Of a DNA stretch of 64,000 nt, positions 34,431 through 45,793 are shown in pieces. Under the pieces are notes generated by a model, which was not told where the DNA came from, ran no database searches, and saw only the letters and a program-made list of their open reading frames with translations. This DNA is from Anastatus disparis. Its lineage: Eukaryota; Arthropoda; Insecta; Hymenoptera; Eupelmidae. The stretch lies in the NCBI GenBank assembly GCA_017163975.1, contig JAFFSR010000353.1, forward strand, positions 3,836,001 to 3,900,000. The letters run 5' to 3'. Made by a program: the position numbers and the translations under genes. Each line of letters begins with the position of its first letter. Position 1 is the stretch's first letter.

Positions 34431-35014
34431 CAAACTAAATACTGATTCTTTTCTTTTTGAACATATTTTTAAACTTAAAATTGCCATGACTTTTCTTCTA
34501 ATTGACCAAAAAAGTTGACCAATGGCTCATTTTGAAGGTGTTTGCAAAAACTAACAATATACTTTTAAATTAAACAGTGAACAAATAGTAAAAGAGCATA
34601 ATTATTGGAAAAGTACATGGTCTTAATATTCTATAATTGAAAAAAATAGAATAAAATTTTAAAAATTCTTATAAATAATAACGCAAAATAGCATATTCTG
34701 ACCCACCTTAAAAGTTAGTTTTTATGTATAAAAACATGAAAATTCAAAGAAAAAAAATATAGATTTTAAGAAAATCACGTTGAAAAAAAATCGTCTTTTT
34801 TTGGTTTTTCATTTATAGCTCGACGGTATTAATTTAAATCTATAGAATAACAATACGATGTAAAAGTAGGCTAAATTCCTTGCATTTGGAAAAAATATTC
34901 ATCTCGAAAAGTAAAAAATTGATGGAGACAGAGCATTTTAAATATGGAGGCCTATTTTCATTTTTTAACCTTTTATTTTAACATTTAACACAAAATAGGC
35001 TATAGCGTCGTAAT

Positions 35015-36093
35015 AGTACATTACGCAACTAGTGCGGAAAGTGGGTGATTCCCGTACAGAAAGTTTGTCGCCCGAGCAAAGCAAGGGCGACAATTTTCAT
35101 ACGAGATCACCCATTTCCCGCACGTGTACGAATATTATTTTTCCACACAAGGTGTGGGAAGTTCGATTGGTTTTTTACATAATATATGATTGTGTTTCAC
35201 AAATTAATAATCAAAAAAAGGATGATTATATCATTTTAAATTAAAATTCATACTACAAAAAAAAAGGAATTGAAAGTGGATTAGAGAATCGAGGATGTGA
35301 TAATAGGAACAAATATAATATTGTAAACTTGTTATTTATTGGAAGAAAACGTAAATTAAAGCACATTATTTGTGTAAAAAAAGAAATATAAGTATTTCTA
35401 TGAATATTCAAATGAATCAATAAATTACATATTTAACCAAAACATCATTTAGTTAGATTATTTTTTTAGAAATTTGAAAATTCATATTAATATTAATTTT
35501 AATGTTATTACAATTGTTTAAAGTCAGTGTAATATTTATCTTTGTTAAAATTTTAACCCCACTATTTTATATTTTTTTCGTTGTTTAAATAATTTTCTCA
35601 CTTACAATGCATACGCAAAAATTTTAGATGTTTGTTTTCATAATATTAAACATCTAATAAATGGTATTCTTCTTTGTTGAAATTTTAACCCCACTTTTTT
35701 ATATTTTTTCTTTGTTCAAATAATTTTCTTACTTACAATGCATACACGAAAATTTTAGATTTTCGTTTTTATAATATTAAACATCTAATAAATGGTATTC
35801 TTCTTTGTTGAAATTTTAACCCCACTTTTTTATATTTTTTCTTTGTTCAAATAATTTTCTTACTTGCAATGCTCACGCGAAAACTTTAGATCTTCGTTTT
35901 TATAATACTAAACACTTAACAAATTTATTTTATTCATTGTAATATATTTTACACAGCGTGCGGGAATTTTTTTCCCGCACGCTTTTTTCCATGTGGGAAT
36001 TTTTTCCCGCACGTTTTTTTTCGTGCGGGAATAGGGCACTTCCCGTACGGAAAATCGTATGGAAATCTAACTTCCTGCACGTCGTGTGGAAAA
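35015..36093. mobile_element. ACGCAACTAGT-family insertion with hairpins and tandem repeats
   Basis: The insert begins TACATTACGCAACTAGTGCG and ends with CTTCCTGCACGTCGTGTGG, breaking the right arm of DDE copy 3. The left arm shows the uninterrupted sequence near 30325-30345. Both ends carry short GTGCGGGAA / TTCCCGCAC hairpins. The interior holds three ~131 bp tandem repeats. The same tip bounds the small foldback at 8092-8214. No gene is recognised. Confidence 0.65.
35540..35930. repeat. tandem repeat, 131-132 bp unit, 3 copies
   Basis: The phrase GAAATTTTAACCCCACTTTT recurs at about 35548, 35680 and 35811. Copies two and three are close to identical at first; the third decays toward its end. 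Confidence 0.9.
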
Positions 36094-36225
36094 AAAATTG
36101 TTTGAAGCCATATTTCAAGGTCTCCACTTCATCTCTTGAGTGTGAGAAAACATTAACATAGTTTTCCGCAAAAAAAAATTCGATCTATGACGGCCTGTAT
36201 GAATCTGAATGGAATCAGTCATAAG

Positions 36226-36689
36226 AATAAATTGTAGATATTAATGATTAATAAAAATAACGTGGAACTCGTGACATAAACAAAGAATGTGTTGAAAGTA
36301 AATTTTTTCCGACGTTTCTGGGTTTTTATGTAAAACCCATTTTCAAGAAACCTACAATACAAAAAGTTTCTATTTTTATTTCTATTTTCATATTTATATT
36401 TTTATATTTGCATTTTAATATTTTTATTATTGATTTTGTAGTTTTATTTTAATATTTGTATTTTTATAATTATAATTAGATTGAATTTGAAGTCCTTCGT
36501 GTAAAAAAGTAAAATATTAACCACGGAGGCAAAATTTTTTGGCCCTAGTCTTGATTGCTAAACCCCAATCAGATAAAAAACCTATTTTGCCTGCTTGGCA
36601 AACAATGTACTATTCCACCGTTGTTTTAAGCTCCATTGAATTAGTATTACTTTTTGAATTTTGATTTGCCAAGTTGTAAATTTCAGGTG
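36226..36689. other. no gene recognised
   Basis: AT-rich sequence with runs of TATTTTTAT-like phrases near 36370-36470. Nothing further can be supported. Confidence 0.5.
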
Positions 36690-38305
36690 CTTTCCGGGCC
36701 CATATATTTTACTGTATCCAGTTCTTTCAAGAACGGTGTAATTATACCAAACTTTTTCAGTTCATTCGTCGTTCTAATGTTCAGTGGCTTTGGATAATTG
36801 TTTTTTCAGTTAAAGGTTGTTCTGAATTTTGGTGACCCTTTCATATCTCTTATTGGGTTGATCAAGACTGATGCCGCTTTCGCTTCATAGTTAATAGTGA
36901 GAATCGAACGTCTTGTTTCAGTGATTTAATCTGCGTTTTCGCTAAAAAACTCCTTATTGGGCTTGTTTTAAATGCACTACAGATCATTCTTGCTCTGGCA
37001 TTGTTAATTGGATCTAAGATACTCTTGACATTTAGATTTTCTGAATTATATATGATTGGTCCATAATCCAATTTAAAAAGCACTACAGCTTTATAGGTGT
37101 TTTTAATGATATTATAATCTGCTCCCTAACTTTTCGATCAAATGATTTTAAGAATTTCGAGGCTTTTTACGCAGTCTTTTTTTAATTCTTTTACATAAGG
37201 TAGTCATGAAAGTTTTTCGTCGAAAATTAGTCCCAATAATTTTATTTGCTTTGTTTTATTTAGCTTTTGATCTCGCAAGGTCAGAGTTATTTCACCTACA
37301 CTTTTAATAAGTTTTGTAAATATTATGTATTTTGACTTAGTTTTGGATTATTTGAAATCATTTGGATTTGAAAAATCTTATATCTTGTCAAGTACTCTTT
37401 GCAAAATATTTTGTGTTATTTTAGTATTTTTGCCTGAGATTAATTATTTTGCCTGAAACAATGTAACACCTATGACTGATCGCTGAAGAAAACCGTTCAT
37501 TAAGTCAATTTTGTTTCAGAGTGTTCTGTTTACTCTAACTCTTATACATCCATCGGAAATAAAATTTTTTATTAGATTATATATGAAGCGTGTAGCTGCA
37601 AAGGTGGCTATCTTCATTTTTTTCCGAATTCATTTATATTGCATTTTCATATACAGAACATTAAAACTTATCATAAAAAAATCATATTGAACCAAAATAT
37701 AGGTATAGTCTTTTTTTATGAGATAAAAAAAATAGGGTGTGCTGCAAAATATACTGACTTTTAAGTATAAGTACAGCAGAAAAAGTTCTTTCCTGAAAAG
37801 AAAAAATTTTTTGGAGATAACTAACTTAGCAGCTATACGCTTCATATGTTCCCAGTAATATTTAGTTTTCTAAATATATCTAGGATACGATGTCTCCACA
37901 ACAAGTCATAAAATTTTTCCATCTCTAAACATATAGCTATCAAGAATTCCTTATTTATTTAAGCTTCACATTTATTGTTTTCTATTAGTTAGACTATCAT
38001 AAGTAGAACGGTAAATCCTAAAGTCATTTTGATATTATGAGATAATATTGTTTGTCTATAAAAACCATTTTACTTTCTTGCTCGCTATTTTTTCTTACAG
38101 TTTACATAAACAATACGTTAACGAGAATGGTCTATAGTTTTCTGCAATCAAATCGTTTTTTCCATTTTTTTGATATAATAAATTATTAAAAATTTTTTGC
38201 ATGCATATTAAAGGGAATCCTAATACCGACATAGCGTTCTACTTTATCTACATCTGAATTATTTTTTTATCATGATTTAATAAAAATTTAATTATTTATG
38301 ACTAA

Positions 38306-38981
38306 CAAGGAGAGTGCATTGCATTTGGGTCTTGGATTTTCTTCTAGCTTTGGGATCTTTTTTCTTACATAAAATCATGAAAAAAGCCGCGTCCATCCGT
38401 TCCAACGCTCGATTTTTCCCGAGTTATGAACAGTTTTGTTTGTTTTGTTGAAAAAATTGCATCTGCTTTATAATTTTACAGTTTTTGAACTACTTATTCT
38501 AGAAGGTTTTTACTGATTGCATATTAAAGTTGAGATTAAAACCTTTCGATTGAAAAAAAAACGTGTCCAAAAAGCTCAAGTCATTCAAAAGTTATGGGCG
38601 AATAAAAATAGCGCAAATATTTAGCTCAAAAAATGTATAGAAAATAAATGCAACATTTTAGTCAGAAATTCATTTCAATTTTCATCCCTTCATAAGTTTT
38701 TAACAACTAGAGCTTTTTGGACGCGTTTTTTTTTTAATCGAAAGGTTTTAGTCTCAACTTTAATATGCAATCAGTAAAAACCTTCTAGAATAAGTAGTTC
38801 GAAAACTGTAAAATTATAAAGCAGATGCAATTTTTTTAACAAAACAGACAAAACTGCTCATAACTCGGAAAAAATCGAGCGTTGGACCGAATGGACGCGG
38901 CTTTTTTCATAATTTTATGTGAGAAAAAAGATCCCAAAGCTAGAAGAAAATCCAAGACCCAAATGCAATGCACTCTCCTTG
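38306..38981. mobile_element. palindromic non-autonomous element (CAAGGAGAG family), best copy
   Basis: The tips CAAGGAGAGTGCATTGCATT and AATGCAATGCACTCTCCTTG are perfect inverses. The arms pair over about 320 bp each. A likely 3 bp target duplication TAA lies outside both tips (GACTAA before, TAAGAC after), as in PIF/Harbinger-like elements that duplicate TWA. No protein is encoded, so it needs a transposase supplied elsewhere. Relatives are at 2170-2811 and 7234-7868. Confidence 0.88.
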
Positions 38982-39724
38982 TAAGACTCGTAGCAGAGGC
39001 ACATTTTTAAAATTTCAAAGAATTCATTACAATGTTGGAAGACAAAGTAAAGATAAAAATAAAGACAAAAATTGCTTAATACGATTAATCATTCAATTTA
39101 ATCATAGATAATCGTATTATGCAGTTTTTGTCTTTATTTTTATCCTTATACTGTCTTTAAACATTGTAATAAATTCTTTAGAATGTTAAGAATGTGCCTT
39201 TATTAAAAATTTTAACCATAAATAGTTACATTTTTATAAAAATCCATAATTTGAATGTAGATATGGTAGAACTCTATGTCGGTATGAGGATGCCCACTGG
39301 CATTTTCCAGCAAATTTTCAAGTAGGCTGTTGGAGATACTATTTCGACCAGCACTAGAGTTTTTACATATTTGAAGGATAATTTTAATTTCTTCCAGTGT
39401 TATTTCTGCATTAACGTTTGAACATCTGTTAGCATTATTGGTCGAATACTCATCTTGTTTATCCTTTGAAATTTTTGTTTATCCTTGATCAATATTAGAT
39501 CATAATTGTCATCACTAGAGGCATTTGCAAATTTTTTGGCGAAGTGGTCTGCTATTTGTTTCGAATCATGAATAGAAGAATTTTCCGATATTTGGGTAGC
39601 CGTAATTTTCGCTGTTTTCTTTTGACCACTAATTGCATTATATTTTTGCCAAATTTCATTGCTGGATGCGTTATGATTCATAGAAGAAATAAATTCAATT
39701 CAGCAACTTCTTTTGCTCTGATTT

Positions 39725-40132
39725 TTCTTTCTTTCTTTTTCTTTAATTGGCCTTTCGATTTTTCATCATAGGCCATCATCAATTTTTGCCCCGAGGGGAC
39801 TTTTTATTATTAATTTTTTGTGTTGTTCCGAGGAACTCTCTATTTTGTGTTTTGTGTTCTTCGGGCTCTCTTCCCCACGGAAAACTACGAAAATTTTTTT
39901 TCCCAATTTTCCCAGGGAGTCAAAACCCCGATCCACTAGGACGCAAGCCAGCTGCCTTAAGCAACTGAGTTACTTTTCGTCCTTTAACGACGGAGCTCGT
40001 AAGTGTGTTCATAGGAACAAAGCACATGCAACAGAGGTGCTTGCTTGAAAAACAGCCGCAAGCGGGATTCGATCCACGGTCCCCCGAGAATACGAATCCA
40101 ATGCTCTTACCGACTGTGCCACAGACCGGCTC
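39725..40132 (-). mobile_element. tRNA-headed SINE inserted in the I-like LINE
   Basis: On the minus strand the head holds an A box (TGGCACAGTCGGTAAGAGC) and a B box (GGATCGAATCC). The 3' tail is GAAA-rich. A 13 bp target duplication, TTTGCTCTGATTT, lies at 39712-39724 and 40133-40145. Its head and tail differ from the SINE at 20412-20793, so it is a separate family or subfamily. Confidence 0.85.
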
Positions 40133-40834
40133 TTTGCTCTGATTTCTTACATGTCTTGCAATCGCCCTTTTTCTTTTGAAGTTTATTTTATGAGTCTCTG
40201 TTTTATGTTTTTTATATTGATTCGACGCTTTTGTTTTTTTTTATTGCTTTTTCGCACTCCAAAATCCACCATAATAGATTCTTTGTTTCCATTTTCCCTG
40301 TTATTTACCGCTTGAATTATAATGTATTTAAATTTATTTATAGTCATGTCTATATCTTTTGGATTTAAAAATGACACTTCTGCAATTTCCTTGATTTTAT
40401 TTTTGACAATCTCACGATATTTTCCTCATTCTTGAATTTCCACCTTGAAGTAAAAATTGTATTTACTTCTTATACTTGTTTCATTTTGAACAAAATGGGA
40501 TTATGATCACTGTCATACATATCATTCAATGTACTCCATTCGATTGAATTTGTTAAGTTTGGATTACACAGAGATAGATCCATGTCACTTGTAGAACCTG
40601 TAGCAACATTAAAATGTGTATGAGAGTTGTCATTTAATAAAGAGATATCGTTGTTAATTAGTATTTTTTCTATTTTCTTTCCTCTAGCATCTTTTTTTTC
40701 AGATCCCTAAAAAACATTATGGCCATTGAAATCTCCCACTATAACAAAAGGTTATGGTAGTTGTGTAATTATTTGTGTTAGCTCATTCTAATACAATTCT
40801 ATTGTATACGTAAGTTGTTGATTCTATTGTATAT

Positions 40835-41737
40835 GGGTGATTCTATTCTAACGGGTAATCAGATGTAATCGTTTAATAAACTATCAATACAAGGTTCAAA
40901 TATTATTAACCACAAATTTTTCATATACTTTCAGCTTATAACTTTATGATCCGTTGACTTTTTAATCTCTAATTTCAATGTAGCTTTTGTAGGGACCCTT
41001 AGAAAGTATAAAAAGTAATCTCCCCTGTCTGTAATCATATATAAAATTTTTTTTAAACGTTGTAGAGATACAGGATAGATGAATTAATACTTCTGAAAGA
41101 TCAAAAAATATTTTTTTCCATCCGTACATACATTTCAGCAGAATGGTTGGAAAAAAAAAATTTCTTTGACTCTCTGTTATTATAAAAAAATGTATATTTT
41201 TTCATAGATAAAAAGAAATAATAATAAAAAATGTTATATTTGAATCTTATGAAAATATAAGCTATTCCTATCACATGGAAATATTGTTATTATATGTTTA
41301 TTTCGCTAAAAAATTGCTTTGTTGATCATAGAATACATTTTTGTTTACGTGTAAACATCATTTCACTTATGAAAGCTAAGTTACCTTTTCTACGATAATT
41401 CCCCTGGCTCTAAACATTTAACTGTCACAAATGATATAAGCGCATATTCAAATACGTAATAGACGTTTAAGAAAGTAGTTATGTACAACTAAAAAAGTTT
41501 GTTTAGCAGTGAATGTTGGAGACCGTTTACTCGGTAAAAATTTCATTCAAATTATCAGGTAATCTCCCCTGGCATATAATTCCCCTGCCTTTTTTGAGAT
41601 GCACTCACAAAATTCTAATTAAATAATAAAGTCAACAATTTTATTCATGAATTTCATACCATGAAGTGTTAACTTATTTGTACACTTGAAATTTAATACA
41701 TATTATACTGCTTATAATTTTTATATATTCAAAATTG

Positions 41738-41813
<76 letters not shown>

Positions 41814-42586
41814 GGAGAATTTCAGAGTAAGCACATTCTCAAATCTTTTGTAAACAATCACTGTAGTCATATTTACATACTACACTATATACTACGTATA
41901 TACTACAAATAAATAAAGCGAAATCAAAGAGTTTGTCGTTGATATCAAAGTAAGTATATAATTATTTGAATTTAAATGAAAGTCTTTGAAAAATCTGAAT
42001 TGGAAAATCTATAAATTGATAATATATTATTTTAGATTGTATTAGTAATAAAATCGTTTCTACACGTAGACGTGGCGAACTTCCTACTAATCCGTTATTA
42101 TGAAGTACACTTAACTCCACTCCCAAACACAAAAATAATGTTATTATATATTTTGAAAAAGCAAACTTTCTCAAGTATGGATATATTTGTTTCTTAATTT
42201 TCTTCTAATAATGTTTAAAAATACATATTTTTGCTGTAACTCGTCGTTTTTTATTTTTAAAAATTCATCCATATATGGTAATAGCTAATTCTAAAGTATT
42301 TCAGATAGTTTAGAATCTTTGTTCGACATAAATATTATTAGAAAATAATATATCAAATGATGGTAATAAAAAAAGTAATTCCCCTGGAATAAAAGTAATT
42401 CCTCTGTATCAGTATATTTTTTATCTATCAGTTTTTCTGGGAATAACCTATGGACAGCTTGGCTACTTTGGGATATCATTCTATTAGATAAAACCATAAA
42501 AAAACCTGAGTAAAATTTTTAAAATGAACACCCTTATTTTCTATTATTTCAAAATTTGAATTTGACCCGTTTGAATAGAATCACCC
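40835..42586. mobile_element. TIR element GGGTGATTCTATTC, ~1.75 kb
   Basis: The left tip GGGTGATTCTATTCTAACGG is matched inverted at the right (ACCCGTTTGAATAGAATCAC, ending at 42586). ATAT flanks both ends and may be the target duplication. The interior is AT-rich, holds a long TA array (41742-41809) and several AATTCCCCTGG-like phrases in both halves. No convincing protein. It separates the I-like LINE from the Polinton remnant. Confidence 0.75.
41742..41809. repeat. TA microsatellite
   Basis: A long uninterrupted TA run is directly visible. Confidence 0.97.
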
Positions 42587-42596
42587 ATATGTAAAT

Positions 42597-42910
42597 CGCG
42601 TTGGTGTGTACGATACGGAAACAGGACCGTTCTTGAGAGACTTGACCGACGAATTGGCCTATTATGGCCTTGGTACGAGTATTACATCATTTGTCTTTGA
42701 AGGACCAAAATTTTACGGGTACAAATATAGACACACCATGGCGTCGAAGGATGTGTTCGCAAAATCAAAAGCATCAGGCTTAATTTGTTAGTGAATCAAA
42801 AAGTAAACTTTGATTCCATACGGAAACTTGTTACCGGCGAAATATCGCTACTTTTTGCTAATTAGAATGCTATAAGGCGTAAACAATTTCATGATGTTGT
42901 AACACGACCT
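42597..42910 (+). pseudogene. Polinton/Maverick family B DNA polymerase, C-terminal fragment
   Basis: Polintons copy themselves with a protein-primed family B DNA polymerase. This piece reads DLTDELAYYGLGTSITSFVF followed by EGPKFYGYKYR. It corresponds to the conserved thumb-region block near the C-terminus of Polinton polymerases. The homologous frame seems to continue, after a change of frame near 42780, with VNFDSIRKLVTGEI and a stop near 42860. The catalytic palm is not present in the window; the TIR element just upstream (ending 42586) may have replaced it, or the rest was lost. Confidence 0.75.
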
Positions 42911-43361
42911 GGATGTATAATATGTGAGCCCGTATATTTGAAGAGATGGTTTGTAAATAACGAGCTTAGTTATCTGTATGGCTATAAATCTAATTAAATA
43001 ATAAATTATTGTTGATATATTATTAAACAAGTGAAAATATTATATATAGGTTATAGAATTAAAACAAAAACAATTTTGTAATAAATTTTTATAATTTATT
43101 GTAATCTAAGAAAAATGATGTAACAAAATAATAAATTTATTTTCTGTTAATTAAGAAGTTGTCAATTTTTTTCAAAATTACAGGTTCCAGAATAATCTTC
43201 ATTCTTTCTACTCTCATTTGAAATCTCTCTCTATCACGAGCCTTTAACACAAACTATTTAAAAGATAAAGGAAGAGAGAGAGAGAGATAGAGAAAGCTGG
43301 TTTGTAAAAGAAGAAGCAATAGGGAAGAAGGAGAAATAGAAGGAGACGGTAAAGCCGGACG

Positions 43362-44140
43362 ATCTTGAGCATTATTACTATAATCTTTCTACACCACCAG
43401 CGTATGCTAGTGCTCATCAACTAAAACACGTTAACCCTCAAAAATTTGATAACAATACGATTGCCAAATGGTTGGAGCATCAGGTTGCACATACTTTACC
43501 CAAACTTGTAAGACATCGTTTTCTTCATCGACATTACAACGTTTTCAACCGCTTTGAGGTGTGGGAGGCTGACTTGTTAGATTTTAGATCACTTAAAACC
43601 TACAATGATAGGTACACCTATATTCTCATTGTCATTGATGCTTTCTCAAAGTTTGCCTGGGTAGAGTCTCTTTTCGACAAAACTAGCCGAAGCGTCGCTG
43701 TAGCATTACAGAAAATTTTATCACGATGTAATGGTAGACATCCTATTTACCTACAGACTGATAAAGGTAAGGCGTTCATCAATAGAGAGGTGCAAGAGGT
43801 GCTAAAAAAGAATCATACCTACCAAATCGTCAAAACCCTGATTTAAAGGCAGCTATTGCCGAATCTGGCGATACTTTACGTTTGCGCACAAGACGTTATA
43901 TAGATGTTTTGCAAAAAAATTTCTCGTGTTACAACGAATTGTGGCACAGTGCCATAAAAAAGCTCCCTTTTAATTAAAATTATTAGAATTGACACAAGAT
44001 GACAACCACCCGTCTATACTTTGGCAAATCTTTGTGGAGAAAAAATTGACATATATTTTTACGAAGAACCGTTGAGCAAAGTTGCAAAAAAGAAAAAGAA
44101 GCGAAATGAGAAAACACGTGTAGATAGAGATATTTTTGAA
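43362..44140 (+). pseudogene. Polinton/Maverick retroviral-type integrase, broken
   Basis: This enzyme inserts the element's DNA. The open part runs from about 43362 (upstream of the first ATG) to a stop at 43846. It has the pre-core LVRHRFLHRHYNVF, first catalytic Asp in WEADLLDFR, IVIDAFSKFAWVESL, and second Asp in YLQTDKGKAFIN. After a frameshift the third acidic residue appears to sit in DLKAAIAES near 43860, followed by TRRYIDVLQKNF. After a further break the C-terminal chromo-like part continues with LANLCGEKIDIYFYEEPLSK (44020-44080). Two or more breaks make it nonfunctional. Order next to a capsid gene supports Polinton rather than an LTR element. Confidence 0.8.
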
Positions 44141-44155
44141 AATGAAAATTTCAAA

Positions 44156-44402
44156 ATGGCATTGTTGCATACAGAATCTTGTCAGTCGATCAAGTCGGAA
44201 TCATCACTCTTTGAATTACCCTCGATACAGAGAGCATTTGAAGGCTCTTACTGGGCCCAGTATAAATCGATATCTTCTCTCAACGAATAATCACCAATTG
44301 TATTTACCATCCCTGGCAACACTGAGTATCTAGACTTGTCTCACATAATGTTGAGTGTGAGTGTGAAAAGAATTACATGCGCCAAGCACTTTATAATTTT
44401 GC
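44156..44402 (+). pseudogene. Polinton/Maverick major capsid-like protein, N-terminal fragment
   Basis: A plausible start ATG at 44156 sits in AAAATGGC. The beginning (MALLHTESCQS, then SSLFELPSIQRAFEG) and the next block after a stop at 44288 (FTIPGNTEYLDLSHIMLSV) match the start of the Polinton proteins known as double jelly-roll major capsid homologues, often annotated F54H12.2-like in animals. Only about 80 residues of a protein usually several hundred long remain. A TAA stop at 44288-44290 and the truncation after about 44402 make it nonfunctional. It is an old fragment of a virus-like element. Confidence 0.72.
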
Positions 44403-45264
44403 TTTTGGAGAGGGGCGAAATTACGTGAAATATATAAAAAAAAGTTATTACGTTCAATAAACTTACTAGACGGCTATTGTGTACGTTGCCGTAAACAACA
44501 TAGTAGGAAAACCTATATGAACATCTCAATACCGTGTTACGCAACACGTGGCTCTAATAAGTTATATTTTTACAAAATTTTAATCGACGCGCATCTGCTT
44601 GAATTTAGCTTGCATGGTCGCGTTTTTTTTTAAATAATGAAGAGAGAGCCTTAAAGAACTTTTCTCAATACCTCGTTTTCAGAATAGTTGCTACAAGCGA
44701 CGACACTGAGGCGAAAAGCCGCGGAGAAGCGCACTACAGCGTACAACCAAGCGTTGATAGCGGAAGATCTAATACCTAATTCACTTAAACTCCTGGTGCA
44801 GGCCCTTGAAGTTGAAAAAAGAAAAGGTAAGATCGACGTTGGGAGGCGTAGAAAGAGCGCGTAGTCTAGTCAACTAGATGGCAATCAATGAGGCGTCTCT
44901 CTGAATTTTCTACCACGCTGCCAAGCTTCTAATCGCTGACGAAGTTCCTTCGACTAAAACTTCTTTGCTGAGGTAACCAGTAGTGACTGCACAATGTGGA
45001 GGATTAGGATGATGGTAAAGGTCTGTAATAAGACACACAAGTATATGAGTGTACTATATGTTTATTGCCAGTCAAGCGACTGAGCGCTGTGGCTATCGGA
45101 GCTAGACTGTTACACAGTAGTTGTTGCTCTGATGCTTTTTCCTACTCTGCTCTGACGCCTGCACAGAGGCGTTCTCATGTATACGCTAGTCTATGCCTGA
45201 GTGCGCTCACAGCGTCGTTAGAGAGATATCAATCTGTGCGTACCTACCAAGGCTTTAATTTTGA
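44403..45264. other. no gene recognised; one short open stretch
   Basis: GC content is higher than the window average. At 44695-44865 one frame is open for about 54 codons (RRKAAEKRTTAYNQALIAED) with a donor-like GGTAAG inside. I recognise no family. Confidence 0.4.
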
Positions 45265-45410
45265 AACATTCCAAAATTAACTAATTGTTTGGAAGTTAAA
45301 GAACGAACGTTGGTGCGTACTTACAACTTACGGAATACGCTCCAAAATTAACTGAATGTTTGGAAGTTAAGGAACGAACGTTGGTGTGTACGTACGACTT
45401 ACCAAAGAAG
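45265..45410. repeat. tandem duplication, ~84 bp unit
   Basis: The phrase TTGGAAGTTAAAGAACGAAC occurs near 45289 and again (TTGGAAGTTAAGGAACGAAC) near 45361. Units share CCAAAATTAACT and GAACGAACGTTGGTG. Confidence 0.85.
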
Positions 45411-45793
45411 ATAGACGCTTATAGAAGGATACTTCTGGGTTAAATTTTTCGTCCGAAACGCTGGGTAACACTTTAACATTATTTGTATATCTATACATAT
45501 AAAAAATTTGATATATATAGATATAAAAATACATGGGATCTAGTGGCGCCCTCAATAGCTGGATAACTCATTTTTGGCAGGAATATGCCATTTAAGAGTA
45601 CGCTTCTATAAGCGTCTATATTCGTTGGACTTACGGAATACGCTCCGCATATCAAATAGCGTGTAATAGCCGTTAGCTACTTTGCAGGATAAAAGAATAA
45701 CGGGGAAAATAGGAATAAAAGAGAAAAATCTGTACATAAGTACACTTATGTCCACCTTGTTTTCTCACGTTATTCTTCTAACCTGCAAAGGCT

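Larger units (their letters stand above)
30194..36225 (+). mobile_element. long-TIR DDE transposon, diverged copy 3, with nested insertions
   Basis: The left tip (GGCTGATTTCATTCAGATTC near 30199) and the right tip (its inverse, ending AATGGAATCAGTCAT near 36222) bound the element. The arms are long: the inner end of the left arm (32105-32285) pairs with 34440-34640. Two later insertions sit inside: the array element copy B (30740-32020) in the left arm, and an ACGCAACTAGT-family element (35015-36093) in the right arm. The transposase gene lies at 32524-34430 and is heavily mutated. It is a related subfamily, clearly older than copies 1 and 2. Confidence 0.8.
36690..40760 (-). pseudogene. I-like LINE, decayed, interrupted by two insertions
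   Basis: On the minus strand, parts lie in the expected order. The endonuclease end comes first: VIVGDFNGHN near 40745-40716, ILINNDISLLNDNSHTHFNV, STSDMDLSLCN, and DSDHNPILF near 40490. Then the linker IADHFAKKFANAS (near 39540), an RT fragment reading VRVNRTL and NGFLQRSVIGVTLF near 37480-37540 (a decayed copy of the PQGSVLSVTLF block), IKLLGLIFDEKLS near 37220, and the C-terminal KLDYGPIIYNSENLNVKSIL (near 37070). Motif style suggests the I/Jockey-type group. It has many stops and the YxDD motif was not found. A palindromic element (38306-38981) and a SINE (39725-40132) interrupt it. Confidence 0.72.

Noticed and set aside
35540..35930. A CRISPR-like repeat array
   Set aside because: The 131 bp units are whole tandem copies with no spacers.
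40050..40132. A functional tRNA gene
   Set aside because: The tRNA-like head is part of a SINE with its own 13 bp target-site duplication.
44695..44865. Candidate exon with a donor-like GGTAAG
   Set aside because: The frame meets a TAG just after the only nearby acceptor and shows no known family, so it is mentioned only as an open stretch.
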